DNA of 64,000 nt from Stenopsyche tienmushanensis (Eukaryota > Arthropoda > Insecta > Trichoptera > Stenopsychidae): the NCBI GenBank assembly GCA_008973525.1, contig WACJ01000187.1, positions 248,001 to 312,000 on the forward strand. The letters run 5' to 3'. Positions 36,211 to 47,189 of the stretch are shown here, piece by piece (positions within the stretch are counted from its first letter, which is position 1; every line of letters begins with the position of its first letter). Below the pieces are notes generated by a model, which did not search any database, had not been told where the DNA came from, and was given only the letters and a program-made list of their open reading frames with translations. Made by a program: the position numbers and the translations under genes.

Positions 36211-36504
36211 TGTTATTTTAACAGCGCCATCTCTTGTGGTCCTACGGAGATATAGCACCTGCATATCGATAGATCGCTTCTTGCACGTGTACCGTTGCGG
36301 GTTGGATAGTGACGCATAGGAGGCGGGAGTCGAGAAGAGTCGTTAGTTAGCCTTGGCTGCGGGATGTCGTCCCTCCTGCAGCCAAATCTGTCTCTTTCTC
36401 TCTCGTGTGGAATAAATAGTTATTTAGATAAGAGAGTCTTTCTATTCGATAAAATAAATTAATTTTGGGTTATCCCTAGATGCCAGTTTCGCTATATTTT
36501 AACA
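36211..36504. repeat. possible solo LTR
   Basis: The block begins TGTTATTTTAACAGCGCCAT and ends CGCTATATTTTAACA, giving TG...CA type ends with partly inverted termini. It holds a GC-richer middle, AATAAATAG and AATAAATTAA signals. The AGCGCCATCTCTTG phrase recalls Copia-type LTRs. No target duplication was found. Weak. Confidence 0.3.
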
Positions 36505-36519
36505 ATTGCATTCACTCTG

Positions 36520-38480
36520 TTTTCAGTTTTATTAATTAAATAATTCGCCTAGTCTATATAAGGGATGATTTCCCATTTTTTGTTGTGATATATTATGGTA
36601 GAACAATTAAAACAACGATAATAGAGTTATGTATTTTTTATTTAATTTCAACGAATATATTTATATATAACAATTGCGTCGAACATATAACATACACAGA
36701 CAAAATAAATATTTACAAACAATGCATTCAACAAAATAATTGGTATCTTTATAAACAGTGCATCTATTAAATATAAATAAATATATGTAAGAGGGTTAAA
36801 ATATTAATAGTAAAAGGATTTCTGTCCAAACGAAAAATGCTTTTTTTAAGACCAATTTATTATAGAAAAAAAACTTATATTCACTTATGGCAACATCAAA
36901 AGGAAATCGTTCAAAAGTATTTTTTTTATATATATTTTTGCTCTACATTTAGAAATCAGTGGATATAGTTAAATAATTGAAAACTGTAGTCTTAAGATCT
37001 TCTTGCATCATCACACTTCTACGGATCTCCACTGTTTATGTTCACACTATGCGCTCGATTGTTATACGAATAAACATAGCTTAGGTTGTAAAAATAGCTT
37101 AAAATTAAAAATAAATAGTTAATATACAACATGGCTTTATTGCTACATGTATTTATAAATTATGCCTTAATTAACTTAAATATCCGCTTATCACACTGCT
37201 GACGAGTGATAAAGAAGTATCAATAATTTATCAGAAAAAAATCCTTTTCCCATTTTCTAAAAACAATCGAAGTATTGGTATTTTTATAAATATAAAACCC
37301 ACATCATTCACCGGTATTTTTCTTTCGCGCAGAGCCAATTTTTCGCACTTAACATAGGGTCAAGCGTGAAAATTTTTAAACAAATTGAAATATCAAAACG
37401 TCAGTTAACAAGAAAATTTAACTTTGATTGAAGAAGTTGCGAGCAATTCAAATACAAAATCATAAAATCAAGTCCGTTTCTAATCGAAACAAGTTTGCTC
37501 CGATTCATCGATCGCAAATCGATTTCATTTTCATTACATCAAAATAAAAAGGCGGCATCTGCTACAGCACTACTTTTTAATTATAGAAAAATTGACTTTT
37601 CACTCATCTTATTAACACAATTCAGCGATGCGACACCCTCTTCAAAAGCGTTTGTATGAAATAGTATAGAGATGTGCACAGAAATACTATTGAGTTAAAT
37701 AAATTTGCATAATTTAATGAAGTGCGAACGAGCACTGTTGGAAGAAAGTCGCATTTCGAGGAGCATTGTTATCGCCGTGCTTGCGATTCTCGTCTGCGTT
37801 TAAATCGTGTCGTGATTGGCCTAAGATCTCAAGATAAAAAGAAGTTGACAGGATTCGGAGAAGAGTTCTTCAGTCATGTCCTTTGGCATTTGAATTGAGA
37901 GCAGTCGTGGCTTTTGATGGCCGCCATTACGTCCGACAAGTGGGATGATACTGATTTAGCTACTGTTGGATGCACCCTGAAACAAATTCAATTAAAAGCA
38001 TTAATACAATTCAAAATAGACTGGCTGAGCATCAGAAATGTGGCAAACATAGCGAGTACATGAAAGACGTAGTCCGACGGGAATGTGTTAAAATCAATTT
38101 AATGAAAACAGTGTTAATTAGTGTGTCACGTTGTTTTATATGGTTATTTAACAACAGTGTCAATTATTTTTGATTTTATGAACTTTTCAGCTTAAAATAA
38201 CTGTGCGAAATGGATTCAATTGCTATTATTCTAATGAAAAGATCATTAAATCTATCAAATCGAGACATTCTCGCCGAAATCTGGACGCTTGGATACACAG
38301 GCATAACTACTAATTGGCGAGCTTATGCGACACCTAGGGGTAGTCTAATCTATATACAGTACATATATGTTTTCAAATTGTTATATTAACCTTTCCCTAC
38401 CGGTGATGTATTTACTACACCTCGACTCTAATAACGGAAATATCGATATGAAATATAATAGATACGGGGTTCAGAATTTT
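36520..38480. other. intergenic
   Basis: No gene is supported. A GC-richer stretch at about 37700-38090 contains a short ATG-initiated frame (37919 onward, 48 codons) with no known domain. A TTAACCTTTCCCTACCGG motif at 38386 resembles other TTAA-type ends in the window. Confidence 0.35.
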
Positions 38481-38514
38481 TGTGTACCTCCGTAATTGAA
38501 TTCGAGTCATCATC

Positions 38515-38690
38515 TCAAACTAGCATTTAAATATCTGATGACGATACCTCCAACGAGGGTGGAGGCTGAGCGTGCATTTTCAGCAGCAAATTGCCTGTCT
38601 TCCGAAATCAGATCCAGACTAAATGACGAAACACTCGATGCTTTAATGTTACTCGGGGCATATTTTCAAAATAATATTAGATTTTTTTAG
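38515..38690 (+). pseudogene. hAT transposase C-terminal dimerisation region
   Basis: The frame reads IPPTRVEAERAFSAANC and then SEIRSRLNDETLDALMLL. This is the hallmark hAT C-terminal dimerisation motif (S-x-ERxFS/AERxFSxAxxxxxxxRSRLxxxxxxxLxxL). It ends naturally at TAG. The catalytic part is absent upstream, so this is a 3' remnant. The nominal start is TTG and not real. Confidence 0.88.
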
Positions 38691-38764
38691 TATTTAATTA
38701 ATTTATTTTTTAATTGTATTTTTTTATTATTTAAGAAATTACATTGATCAAATTTATCAATTTA

Positions 38765-38835
38765 TCAAGATCCCGGGATCCCGGGGCTAATCCCGAGATG
38801 GTCTAATGCAAATCCGAAATCCCGGGACCGACCAC
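38765..38835. repeat. hAT subterminal CCCGGG-rich repeat
   Basis: Clustered palindromes (GATCCCGGGATCCCGGGGCT, ATCCCGAGAT, AAATCCCGGGACCG) follow the hAT C-terminus by about 75 bp. They probably represent the 3' subterminal transposase-binding region of the same element. Confidence 0.65.
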
Positions 38836-38839
38836 TTTT

Positions 38840-41190
38840 ATATGGCATTCATAGAGTGTATGTTTCTACAAAACTTGTCCACGATTTGAACCCAAAATAC
38901 TTGATTTTCAAGTCTAATTGACAAATCAAAGAACTTATAGTAATAGTACATAACAATTAGCATTTGACGATAATATTATCTGAGTATTCATTTAAAAAAG
39001 AAACATTAGCGTCATGAGTATCGTACGGCGAAGTCCACGTCTTTAGCCGCGCGTTGTCATGTGGATCCGTTAAAAAACGTGGTCTTCCAAATTTCTTGGT
39101 CTGATTCGTATATGACAAACCAATTATGGCCGAAAATCTTCTTTTCCGGTCTTTCTCTCGTTTTAATAACCATAAGAGAGGAGAACCCGATCCGTCACGA
39201 AAGTATGACAGGTCCGCGTACATAATAATTACAATTTACTCTCGTTGCTCGCCCGTAATGAGCATCATGCTTATTTATGATAATGGCCATTTTGGTTGAA
39301 TCGCTGGTATTGGCATACTTTGTCGACTTTCGATTTCAGTTCTAACCACAAATCATAAAATGGTGGATCGGAAAATATAATACGCTCTAAAATGGAAGAA
39401 AACGGAGCGTTTTCGGTCGAAATTTTGACGCTTGGAGATTGCCCATAGCACACTAATTTGCATGCATCGTTTATGAATGCATTTCCGTTCGATATGCTCG
39501 ATTTTATAATGCGTTAAATCGCTGGTGATCTTAAATCCTAAATGCTTTTAGTCGATCAATTAATGATAACGGAAAGTCGTTAATTAAATGCTCGGATCTT
39601 GAACGCTTCTCGGTAAATATTGAACACTTTAATTTAAGTGCTATTGTACTGTCCGTAAAACAGAAATCAGCCTCATACTATCCACATTCTTCGGATATAC
39701 ATAATGGAACAAAAAAGTTGGCAATAAATAGCTTGTCGGTCATAGTCTTGATAGTAAGTGATTACTTAGTGATAAGTGGGTTGCTATTTGAATCACACTC
39801 TCTCCCACTTTCTTTGCTGATTCTTTGTTTCTTTTGCCATATGTCCGAGGAGTCGAATCACAAACATGCAGCTTTTATATGCAATTGTGGTGCAAGACAT
39901 TGAATTTCGCACGTTCATTCCAAAAATTTCGGATTTCAGAAACCTCTCGGCGCGAAATTTCACCGCAATTTTTCGATGTGGCTTTCGTTTTTCTGTATTT
40001 TTTGAATACTGTTTGCGATTATCATTCAAATTTTATGGCGATATATGCATCATCACGCTAAATAAAATTTACATATGCGACTGTAAAATACCCGTTGGTC
40101 GTATATAATAAATAGATATAAATAGTCTGGGAGAAAGTATGACGATTATTCGAGGGGGAAAAAAATCAACACATTCTACCATACATCTGATTAATGCAAT
40201 GATATGTAATTCTCAATATTTATAAGCCATTAAAACAACCAAATTAATATCAATAATATGCATTTAACAAGCGGTTCGTCGCAGGATTTAAGACTGAGAT
40301 TATTACGGCGAATTACTCCCTGAATTCTCATTATAAAGGTTTGTGTTTATGCAACAAATTTAAATAGATTACTTATTTCCTAGATAAATGATAATTTCAC
40401 TAATAACTCGTAGATCTTCTATCTAAAATTATCATTCGAATAACAATATCCTAATTTAACCATAAATGCAAGGCAATGGGAAACCACTGCATAAAAATAT
40501 TCCATATATGGGAAAATCTTTTATGGAGATCGCATACTATGATATTTTGAATTCATATACAGTGCATCCAAACCATCATCATGATCGATAAATTCTTCCA
40601 ATAATCGAATGAGATTATTCAGTATTTAACACACATTATTTTATCAGGTCGTTTAAAAAATGATCATTTTCTACTAATTGAGATGTGCACATAAATTTAC
40701 GCCAAAGCAGCACGCAAGTAAAATTATCCACGCGAGTATAAAAAGCATTAACGGCAAATATATATATATATCAATTCCATTTTTTACAGCCAATATAAAT
40801 CTCATTGCGAGATTGATCTATTGGTTTGCTACATATTTTTGAACTTAATTCGAAAACACCAATGCAAAAGTGGTTTAAGGGATATTCCGTTGATTTATTA
40901 AGAACTAACAACTTTTGCACATTTTTTGAAGCAATTTTGGAACAGGTTCGTCTTCGATGTTGATTCTCAGACACGCTCATTATAATTTCAGATGAGGAAG
41001 TGAAACTAAATACAAGAGTGAATTTATTGAAAAACGTGAGCTTAAATGTAAATATTAAAGAAGAACACAATATTTCAGGAAAATCCAAAGATGCTATTAT
41101 ATAATAAATTCAAGAGAATCGATTGGTACAGTTTTATTATTTTTGCAAATCAGTAATTAAGCTGTTTTTTTCTGGATTTATTATATTTTC
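38840..41190. other. intergenic with moderately GC-rich segments
   Basis: No gene is supported. Frames at 38957-39223 and 39271-39453 (minus) lie in a less AT-rich segment (38980-39470) with no known domain. At about 40470-40540 GGCAATGGGAAACCACTGC and following bases resemble the 3' part of some LINEs. Confidence 0.35.
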
Positions 41191-41194
41191 CAGA

Positions 41195-42690
41195 AAAAGA
41201 AAATATTGATACTTATTCTACTCTGACTTTTTTTGTGCGATTTCGAAGTTATGCGGTTTTTTTTTAAGATTTTTTAATTTCATAAAGAGAACGTATCGAG
41301 ATATTTTGTATAAAATAGGAAATAAATCATCAACACTAACCGAAATTTGTAAAAATACTATAATTAGGGACTGTGTAAATCATATTGTATCTGTTATCGC
41401 TGAATTGCAACCACGTTCTTTATTCTGGTTAAGTTTTTTGAAAAAATTGATTTGGTTTTTTTTGCATTTTTCCAATGTTTCGACTTTTAAAAATACATTC
41501 TCCAAAGGAATTTCCAAAATTCCAACTACTTACGGAGTTATAGCTATTTTAGTGACACAGCAACTTGACCAGTCCTACCATAATAAAATCTTTTAACGCG
41601 TTTTTCTCGAAACTACTTTTTTCAACACGGTTGACATCATATCTCAAGTTTTAATTAATTAATTAACTTCAAACTGAGTAAGAATCTTTTCTATATAACC
41701 CTCTATTATTCCTACCAGATTTAAGTCAAAATTTAGTTTTTAACTATTTAAAAAAAATAAAACTTTGACAAAATAAGGCCAAAAAATGACTTGACTGCAC
41801 TTATCATACAGTGATGATAGTTTGTAATTAAAATAATTAGTATTGCTTTATTGGATGTCAGACATCCTTAAAATTTTAACAATGATGCAAGACGTCCTTT
41901 AAATGTTACTAAAAATTTTAATTTTTAATTGCCTTATTGTTGTCCTGATTTTTGTTTATTAACTTTTTTTGTGCGATTTTGGATATGGATGCATGGAACG
42001 CATCTTCACTTTTTCCATGTAAGTCATAGCTTTTTTTGTGCGATTTTTCGCACAAAAAAGTTTTAAGTGTACTTCATAAACGAAAGACAAAAATTATTAT
42101 ATTTTACACAGCTATTAGTTGGGCTGTAAGTCTTCACACATTCTTGGTGACTATGTATTTTCTTTGATTTATTATGTATTGTATTACGCCTTGTTCTATC
42201 ATATAGTTAAGCAACCTCCGCATACAAAGTGTTAATATGGGCTTTAAATGGGCGAAATTGTGCACTATATGAGAAGAAAAACTTCCATACAAAATTACTA
42301 TAACTTTAGGGAACTAATTTGATTATTAATAATTTTAACTAGAGAAAAATTATATTATTTCAGTCATTCATTTTTTAATGTTATTTTTGAAAATATTTTT
42401 TACAAAAAATCTGCATACATATGACAAAATTTTTAGTGAATTATTATCATTTCTTAAAATCTGTATTTTTTCTTATAACAACGTTCGATATAATATTTTA
42501 TTATGTGTGTTAAGGGATGTTTTTACATTGTTGGTTAAAAAAATTTTTTTCTTCGTGTATCGTAAAGCACCATTGTTTAAAAATACTTTCAGCAAATATC
42601 AAGTCGATATAAATGAAAATCGCGAAGCTGAGTAGAGGATACACTTTAAACGCGTTTTTCTCGATACTACTTTTTCTAAGCTCATGGAAG
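41195..42690 (+). repeat. T-rich repeat family B, two tandem-like copies
   Basis: ACGCGTTTTTCTCGAAACTACTTTTTT at about 41595 recurs as ACGCGTTTTTCTCGATACTACTTTTTC at about 42650. Each is preceded by a TTTAAAAATAC(A/T)TTC segment. TTTTTTTGTGCGATTT occurs near 41230, 41965 and 42030. Frames here (41306-41596, 42378-42635) are AT-rich and share FKNTFSK, but are probably repeat translation. The element type is unknown. Confidence 0.6.
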
Positions 42691-42699
42691 TGCTCCCAG

Positions 42700-44560
42700 A
42701 CAACCTAGATAAGTATTATTTATGAAATTTGGCAGACATGTGTATAATAAACGTTTTTATCGTATAGACTACAATTATCCAAAAATATTCAAAAGTGTTT
42801 ATTTCATAACTAAAAAACTACAAAAAATGTTGGTAAAAACACACATTTTTCTTTGATCGCTCATTATTTTTTTATTTTTCAAAATTTCTTTTTAATTATA
42901 GTCTAAGTTATGGACAACATTATACGAAGTAAAAATATGTTTAATTTTTTTACTGAAAATTGTCTGTTTAGGATTTAAGATTTCCGTGGTGAAGAATGTC
43001 ATCGCTTGCGTACCGACATACGTGACTTCCCCCATTCCTACTACTATACTTTGTCAAACTTTAAAAAATATTTTTAAGGAATATGTATGAATGTAAACAA
43101 GTCTAAAATGTCTGTCCAAATCTTCTTTGGATATTGAAAATCTTTCATAGATATAACAATATGACAAAATCTCACCAGGAAAGCTTGAACGCTTAGTAGT
43201 GGGCGGTAGGGACCAGATTGGCTACCACTGCTTTAGAGGTAGAAGCATAATAGAAAGCTCATAGAGAGTGGTTGTTTCATATTACGAGAGGAAGTTAAAC
43301 CGCAAGAAGTATTAAGCATGTAACGACCTTGATCAGGTCGCGAAATGCGTACCGGATGAGCGCATCCGCGTGACACGCGGTCCCGAAGAACGCCAATTTC
43401 GGCCCCCTGAACAGGTTACAACCGAGCCCATGGCTCATGTCAGTGAGGCATCGTTTTTGCTCATTAAGCCAAAGCCGTCTGAGCTTTTTATGTACACAAC
43501 ATAATGTATACACGTTCACCTGTCGTCGGAATGTTCAAAAGGTAATGCCGCGCGCAAATCTACTTTCGCTTCCACGCCGGTAGGTGGGAAAGAAGGTGGC
43601 AGGTAGATGCTGCGGCCATCGGAATGTCTGCTAGATTTATAACAACGCCTCAGAAAATCCATTCCCCAATTCAGAACGGAAATAATTGCTGTTGAAGATG
43701 CACTCCTGATTGACAAGAGATACGCTTGCCGATTTTAATGTTGGACTCCAAGACGGTACTTAGCCTCGAATGCTTTTCCGGTACGAGTAGGGTTACCAGA
43801 AATTGAAAATATCAAATGATTGAAATTGATTCCATTTATGCGGCGATGCAATATTTCGCGCAAATAGAGTCCCAATAAAAAAATATCAAGTAATATATTG
43901 AGGGCTTTAATCTGAGTCTCATCTCCTGCGGTGTAATATTGCATTCCGATCCAATGCATCCGCAGATTTCCGACTGTGCAAGCAAATTACTAACATATTG
44001 CAATATGCATATATTTTCAGTTTAATTTAGTACGCAGACAGCTTAAATAGTATTAATCTCGGCGTGAAATTAATAAACCGATTCGTATACGACGCGGAAG
44101 CCGAACGATTCTCATTTTATTAAGCCGGTATGAAATTACCACCAATCGGAAGCAATCGTATCCGTAATAGCGGACGGTGGTCTAAATCTGCAAATCGGAA
44201 ATTCTAACATACAGGATGATCGATATTTATGTAATCAAATGTTAAAAGTCGTTGCGGTGATATTTTCCTTGTAATTCGATCAAAAGATTAGGTAGTAAAT
44301 CAATTTTTTTAAAAGCCCTATCAAATGGTTATTAATGCTTTTCAATAATAAAAGTAATCCTGTTTGCTTGAAGTAGAATTCTATTAACAATTCTGAGCAG
44401 TGAGTTTCTATAGAGATGGCATATATGTTCAGGTCATAGTTTGTATAAATATAGCTTCAAAAAAAATCAATAAATACAGTAATATATTTGCCCAACCAGA
44501 ATTTTATGATATTTTTCTTTTATAGTTTTGTTTGAAAATTTAAAATCAATATGAACCCGT
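42700..44560. other. intergenic with a GC-richer block
   Basis: About 43290-43970 is less AT-rich, with three short minus-strand frames and no recognisable domain. It could be conserved non-coding sequence or an untranslated exon. Nothing else was recognised. Confidence 0.35.
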
Positions 44561-44564
44561 ATTT

Positions 44565-44850
44565 GCACGATCTTCAGATCTGACACCAGTAGATTTCTTT
44601 GCTTGTGAACATGCCCTATTTCGCAGTTCGCACGGCCTCCTGACCTGACACCATTGGATTTCTTTGTCTAGGGAGGTGCATAAGAATTAATTTACACGAC
44701 AGAGGTGTCCACAAAAAGAATCCTAATTGAAAGAATAAGCGCCACATTTGTAAAAATGAAAGAGGGAATGCCATTTCAGACAATTACAGTTTGAAATAAG
44801 AAAAGGGTATCTTGCGTGCTTACGAGGTAAAGGTGGCCAATTTAAACAAA
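44565..44850 (+). pseudogene. DDE transposase C-terminal fragment
   Basis: One frame reads RSSDLTPVDFFACEH and, 60 bases on, a second copy of the block reads PDLTPLDFF. In insect Tc1/mariner-superfamily transposases the block is SPDLTPLDFFLWG and carries the last catalytic Asp. It continues as ELIYTTEVSTKRILIERISA (compare VYxTPVxSxEDLxARI) and then a degenerate GGQFKQIY (compare GGHFEHLL). It is broken by frameshifts and no ends were found. Confidence 0.75.
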
Positions 44851-44859
44851 TTTATTAGT

Positions 44860-46020
44860 TATGAAGATTTAAAGGGGAAATTTTGGATATTTTTTCAAAA
44901 TGTTGAAAAAAATCTATTTCGACAGCCCTGATACTTAGGACATAGGGCCTATGTGTGAAACTTGGCAAAATATCCCCTTAAACCTGAAAATAAATTTGTC
45001 GGTCCATGTGCAAAACTCCCTGTATATATGATAAACAAAATTTTGAATAATTTTATTATTCATCACCAGTGTGTTAATATTGAGACAAGCCTGTGCAATA
45101 AAGACTTTGTATCGTTTACCTGTTCGGTAAAAACTAATTATCCATCGATTAGAGAAAGCGTATAGTGTGGATTTCAATATTTCCATTACCATATATACAT
45201 GACTGTAAATTTAATTTATCGAGGAGTAGAAAAGATGAAATATTGACTGACACTTTCATTTGCACATCACTACATTATCCGACAGAAAAAAATGTGCATA
45301 TAAATATATTTCAACGTCATCGAGCCACTACGCTGTGTGCTATTCAACATCGGACATCATCTTTGTGATTTCCTACTCGCATAGACCATATTGACTGTCG
45401 AAAGAATTTGATTGATTTCCAGCGTAAGAATGTCGCGCTTTCTTTTTTAATTTTTATTTCCGATTTCTGCCTTACTTTGGTAGCAAACAGGTCTAAATCA
45501 CAGGTAAATTTTGCGCACCTCATATGTAGGTTTTAAGTTCACTTTCTTCCACGTAATATAAATTTCTTGAGGCCCGGAGTGCGTGAGGTCCGACGCTCGT
45601 TAAGATTCGTCAGGCAATAACAATACATTCCTCGGGGGGATTTCACTTCTTAGCGACTTTTTGCAAGGAATCTGCATTCCGATACATCTCGTCATTCATA
45701 AACAAAGTCGAGAATGAAAGATGTATACTATCCGTGGAGCGATCGCCCCCCATGACAATGACGACGATGAAAGTCGAGATAGCCGCTTAAATATGACTCG
45801 TTAAAATTACTCGGACTCGTCGAATCGATCGGCAAAAGAAGCAAGTCGCATTCGTGGTTTATCACTCATTTAAATATTGCAGAACATATCAATCAATCAA
45901 CCCTTCTTGGAGCATCGCATGTAGAACTAGCACGATGCAGCGTATGGACTGTTAACACATTTTAACCGCCCGAATTCATGTCCTTCATTTATAAAAATCG
46001 GTGTAATATTAAAAAAAACT
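44860..46020. other. intergenic
   Basis: No gene is supported. Short frames at 44935-45368 overlap on both strands. A less AT-rich stretch at about 45560-45860 has no recognisable feature. Confidence 0.35.
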
Positions 46021-46044
46021 GAAACATGTCGACCTACAGAAAAA

Positions 46045-46390
46045 TGAGATTTGGAGATTTGGACCTACAGAAAAGTGTTGAAAATCCCCTGGATGGAACG
46101 AAAAACAAATGTAGAAGTGGTGGTGCAACTAAACCAACCCCCCGAACTGCTTACTATAATAAAAAAAGGAAAGTTAGAGTACTTTGGGCATGTTATGCAC
46201 AACAAGAAATATGCACGTCTACAATTAATACTCCAAGGGAAGATCGAGGATCATCGCAGCCGTGGAGCAAGGAAGACGTCGTGGCTGAAAACCTTTCGGC
46301 AGTGATACTGACTCAGTACCAGAGCGCTTTTTCGCACTATTGCAAAGAAGATAAAGCTTCAGCTGCTAGTTGTCGACGCATTTGGAGTGC
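46045..46390 (+). pseudogene. RTE-type LINE polymerase 3' fragment
   Basis: The frame from 46051 reads KLEYFGHVMHNKKYARLQLI, then LQGKIEDHRSRGARKTSWLK. This is the well-known C-terminal tail of RTE/craniofacial-development-protein-like LINE proteins: KLEYxGHxxRxxxYxLLxxIxxGKIxGxRxxGRxxxSWLxNLR. Upstream MERKTNVEVV fits the W-xx-RxTNEEVL segment. The 5' part is absent, as expected for 5' truncation. A frameshift follows the SWLK motif. Confidence 0.85.
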
Positions 46391-46419
46391 AAGGCACATA
46401 AAGAATAAGGTGTGATAGG

Positions 46420-47185
46420 CCCAATGGGATAGCTCCATAAAAGGTCGGTGGGCATACCGATTGATCACAGACCTGGAAGAGTGGAATAAAAGGAAACATG
46501 ATCAGTTGTGCTATCATTTGTCTCGGGTTCTTACCAGACATGGCTGCTTTGGAGTGTAACTCCACAAAATAGCTAAGGAGACAAGCCCGGAATGCCATCA
46601 TTGTGGAACAACAGGAGCGTTGAAAGCGACACTCTCAGCGAGGAATTTGAACTAAGTACGCTCTCATCCGTTAATTTGTTTCTTTCAATGCTTAAGAATG
46701 TTAGGGCATGGAATGCGTGGTGCAGGTACACAAGGTTTGTTATACAGCAGAAGGAAAACGCCGAACGTGAGAGGCGAAGAAGAGCTTCTGAAGCACTCCC
46801 CACTAAACAGACAGAATAATCCACAAGCTGACATAACTGAAGAATCCGGGAGAGACACATCGCTGCCACCCTAGTGCAATGCTTAACTAGTAGTCGGGTG
46901 GCAGCAGAAGAGGAGGGGGGTTTTAGTGAGTAAAAATCTTACACTACCACCAAAATGGTTGCTTTTGAAAGATTTCCCCCTTTTGCAAACAAAAACAAAA
47001 AAAAATAATCCAAAATGAGCGCTCGAAATTGTTGGTGTACTATCAATTGCGCAGAAATCAATAAGATAGAGTCGACATATAGCCTTGGCTACGGGAAAAT
47101 GTATTCTTCCCGCATGCTTGTTTGTAATCTCGCGGCTGTAATGCGAGGAGAAGCTCGCATTAAATAAAGATAATTGCTAAGGCAA
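46420..47185 (+). pseudogene. R1-clade LINE polymerase 3' end and 3' UTR
   Basis: From 46438 the frame reads KGRWAYRLITDLEEWNKRKH and then LTRHGCFGV-stop-LHKIAKETSPECHHCG. This is the R1-clade C-terminal block RWTxRLIPxxxxWxxRKHGE...GHGCFxxYLHxxxxxxSPxCPxC, including the zinc-knuckle cysteines. A second frame (46660-46819) gives WNAWCRYTRFVIQQKENAER, matching the final alpha-helical stretch. Then GGGGGGTTTTAGTGAGTAAAAATC begins an R1-like 3' UTR, which runs to about 47180 (TTAAATAAAGATAATTGC). In-frame stops show decay. Confidence 0.85.
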
Positions 47186-47189
47186 GCGA

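Noticed and set aside
36211..36504. Definite solo LTR call
   Set aside because: TG...CA ends and polyadenylation-like signals exist, but no target duplication and no second copy were found. Kept only as a low-confidence feature.
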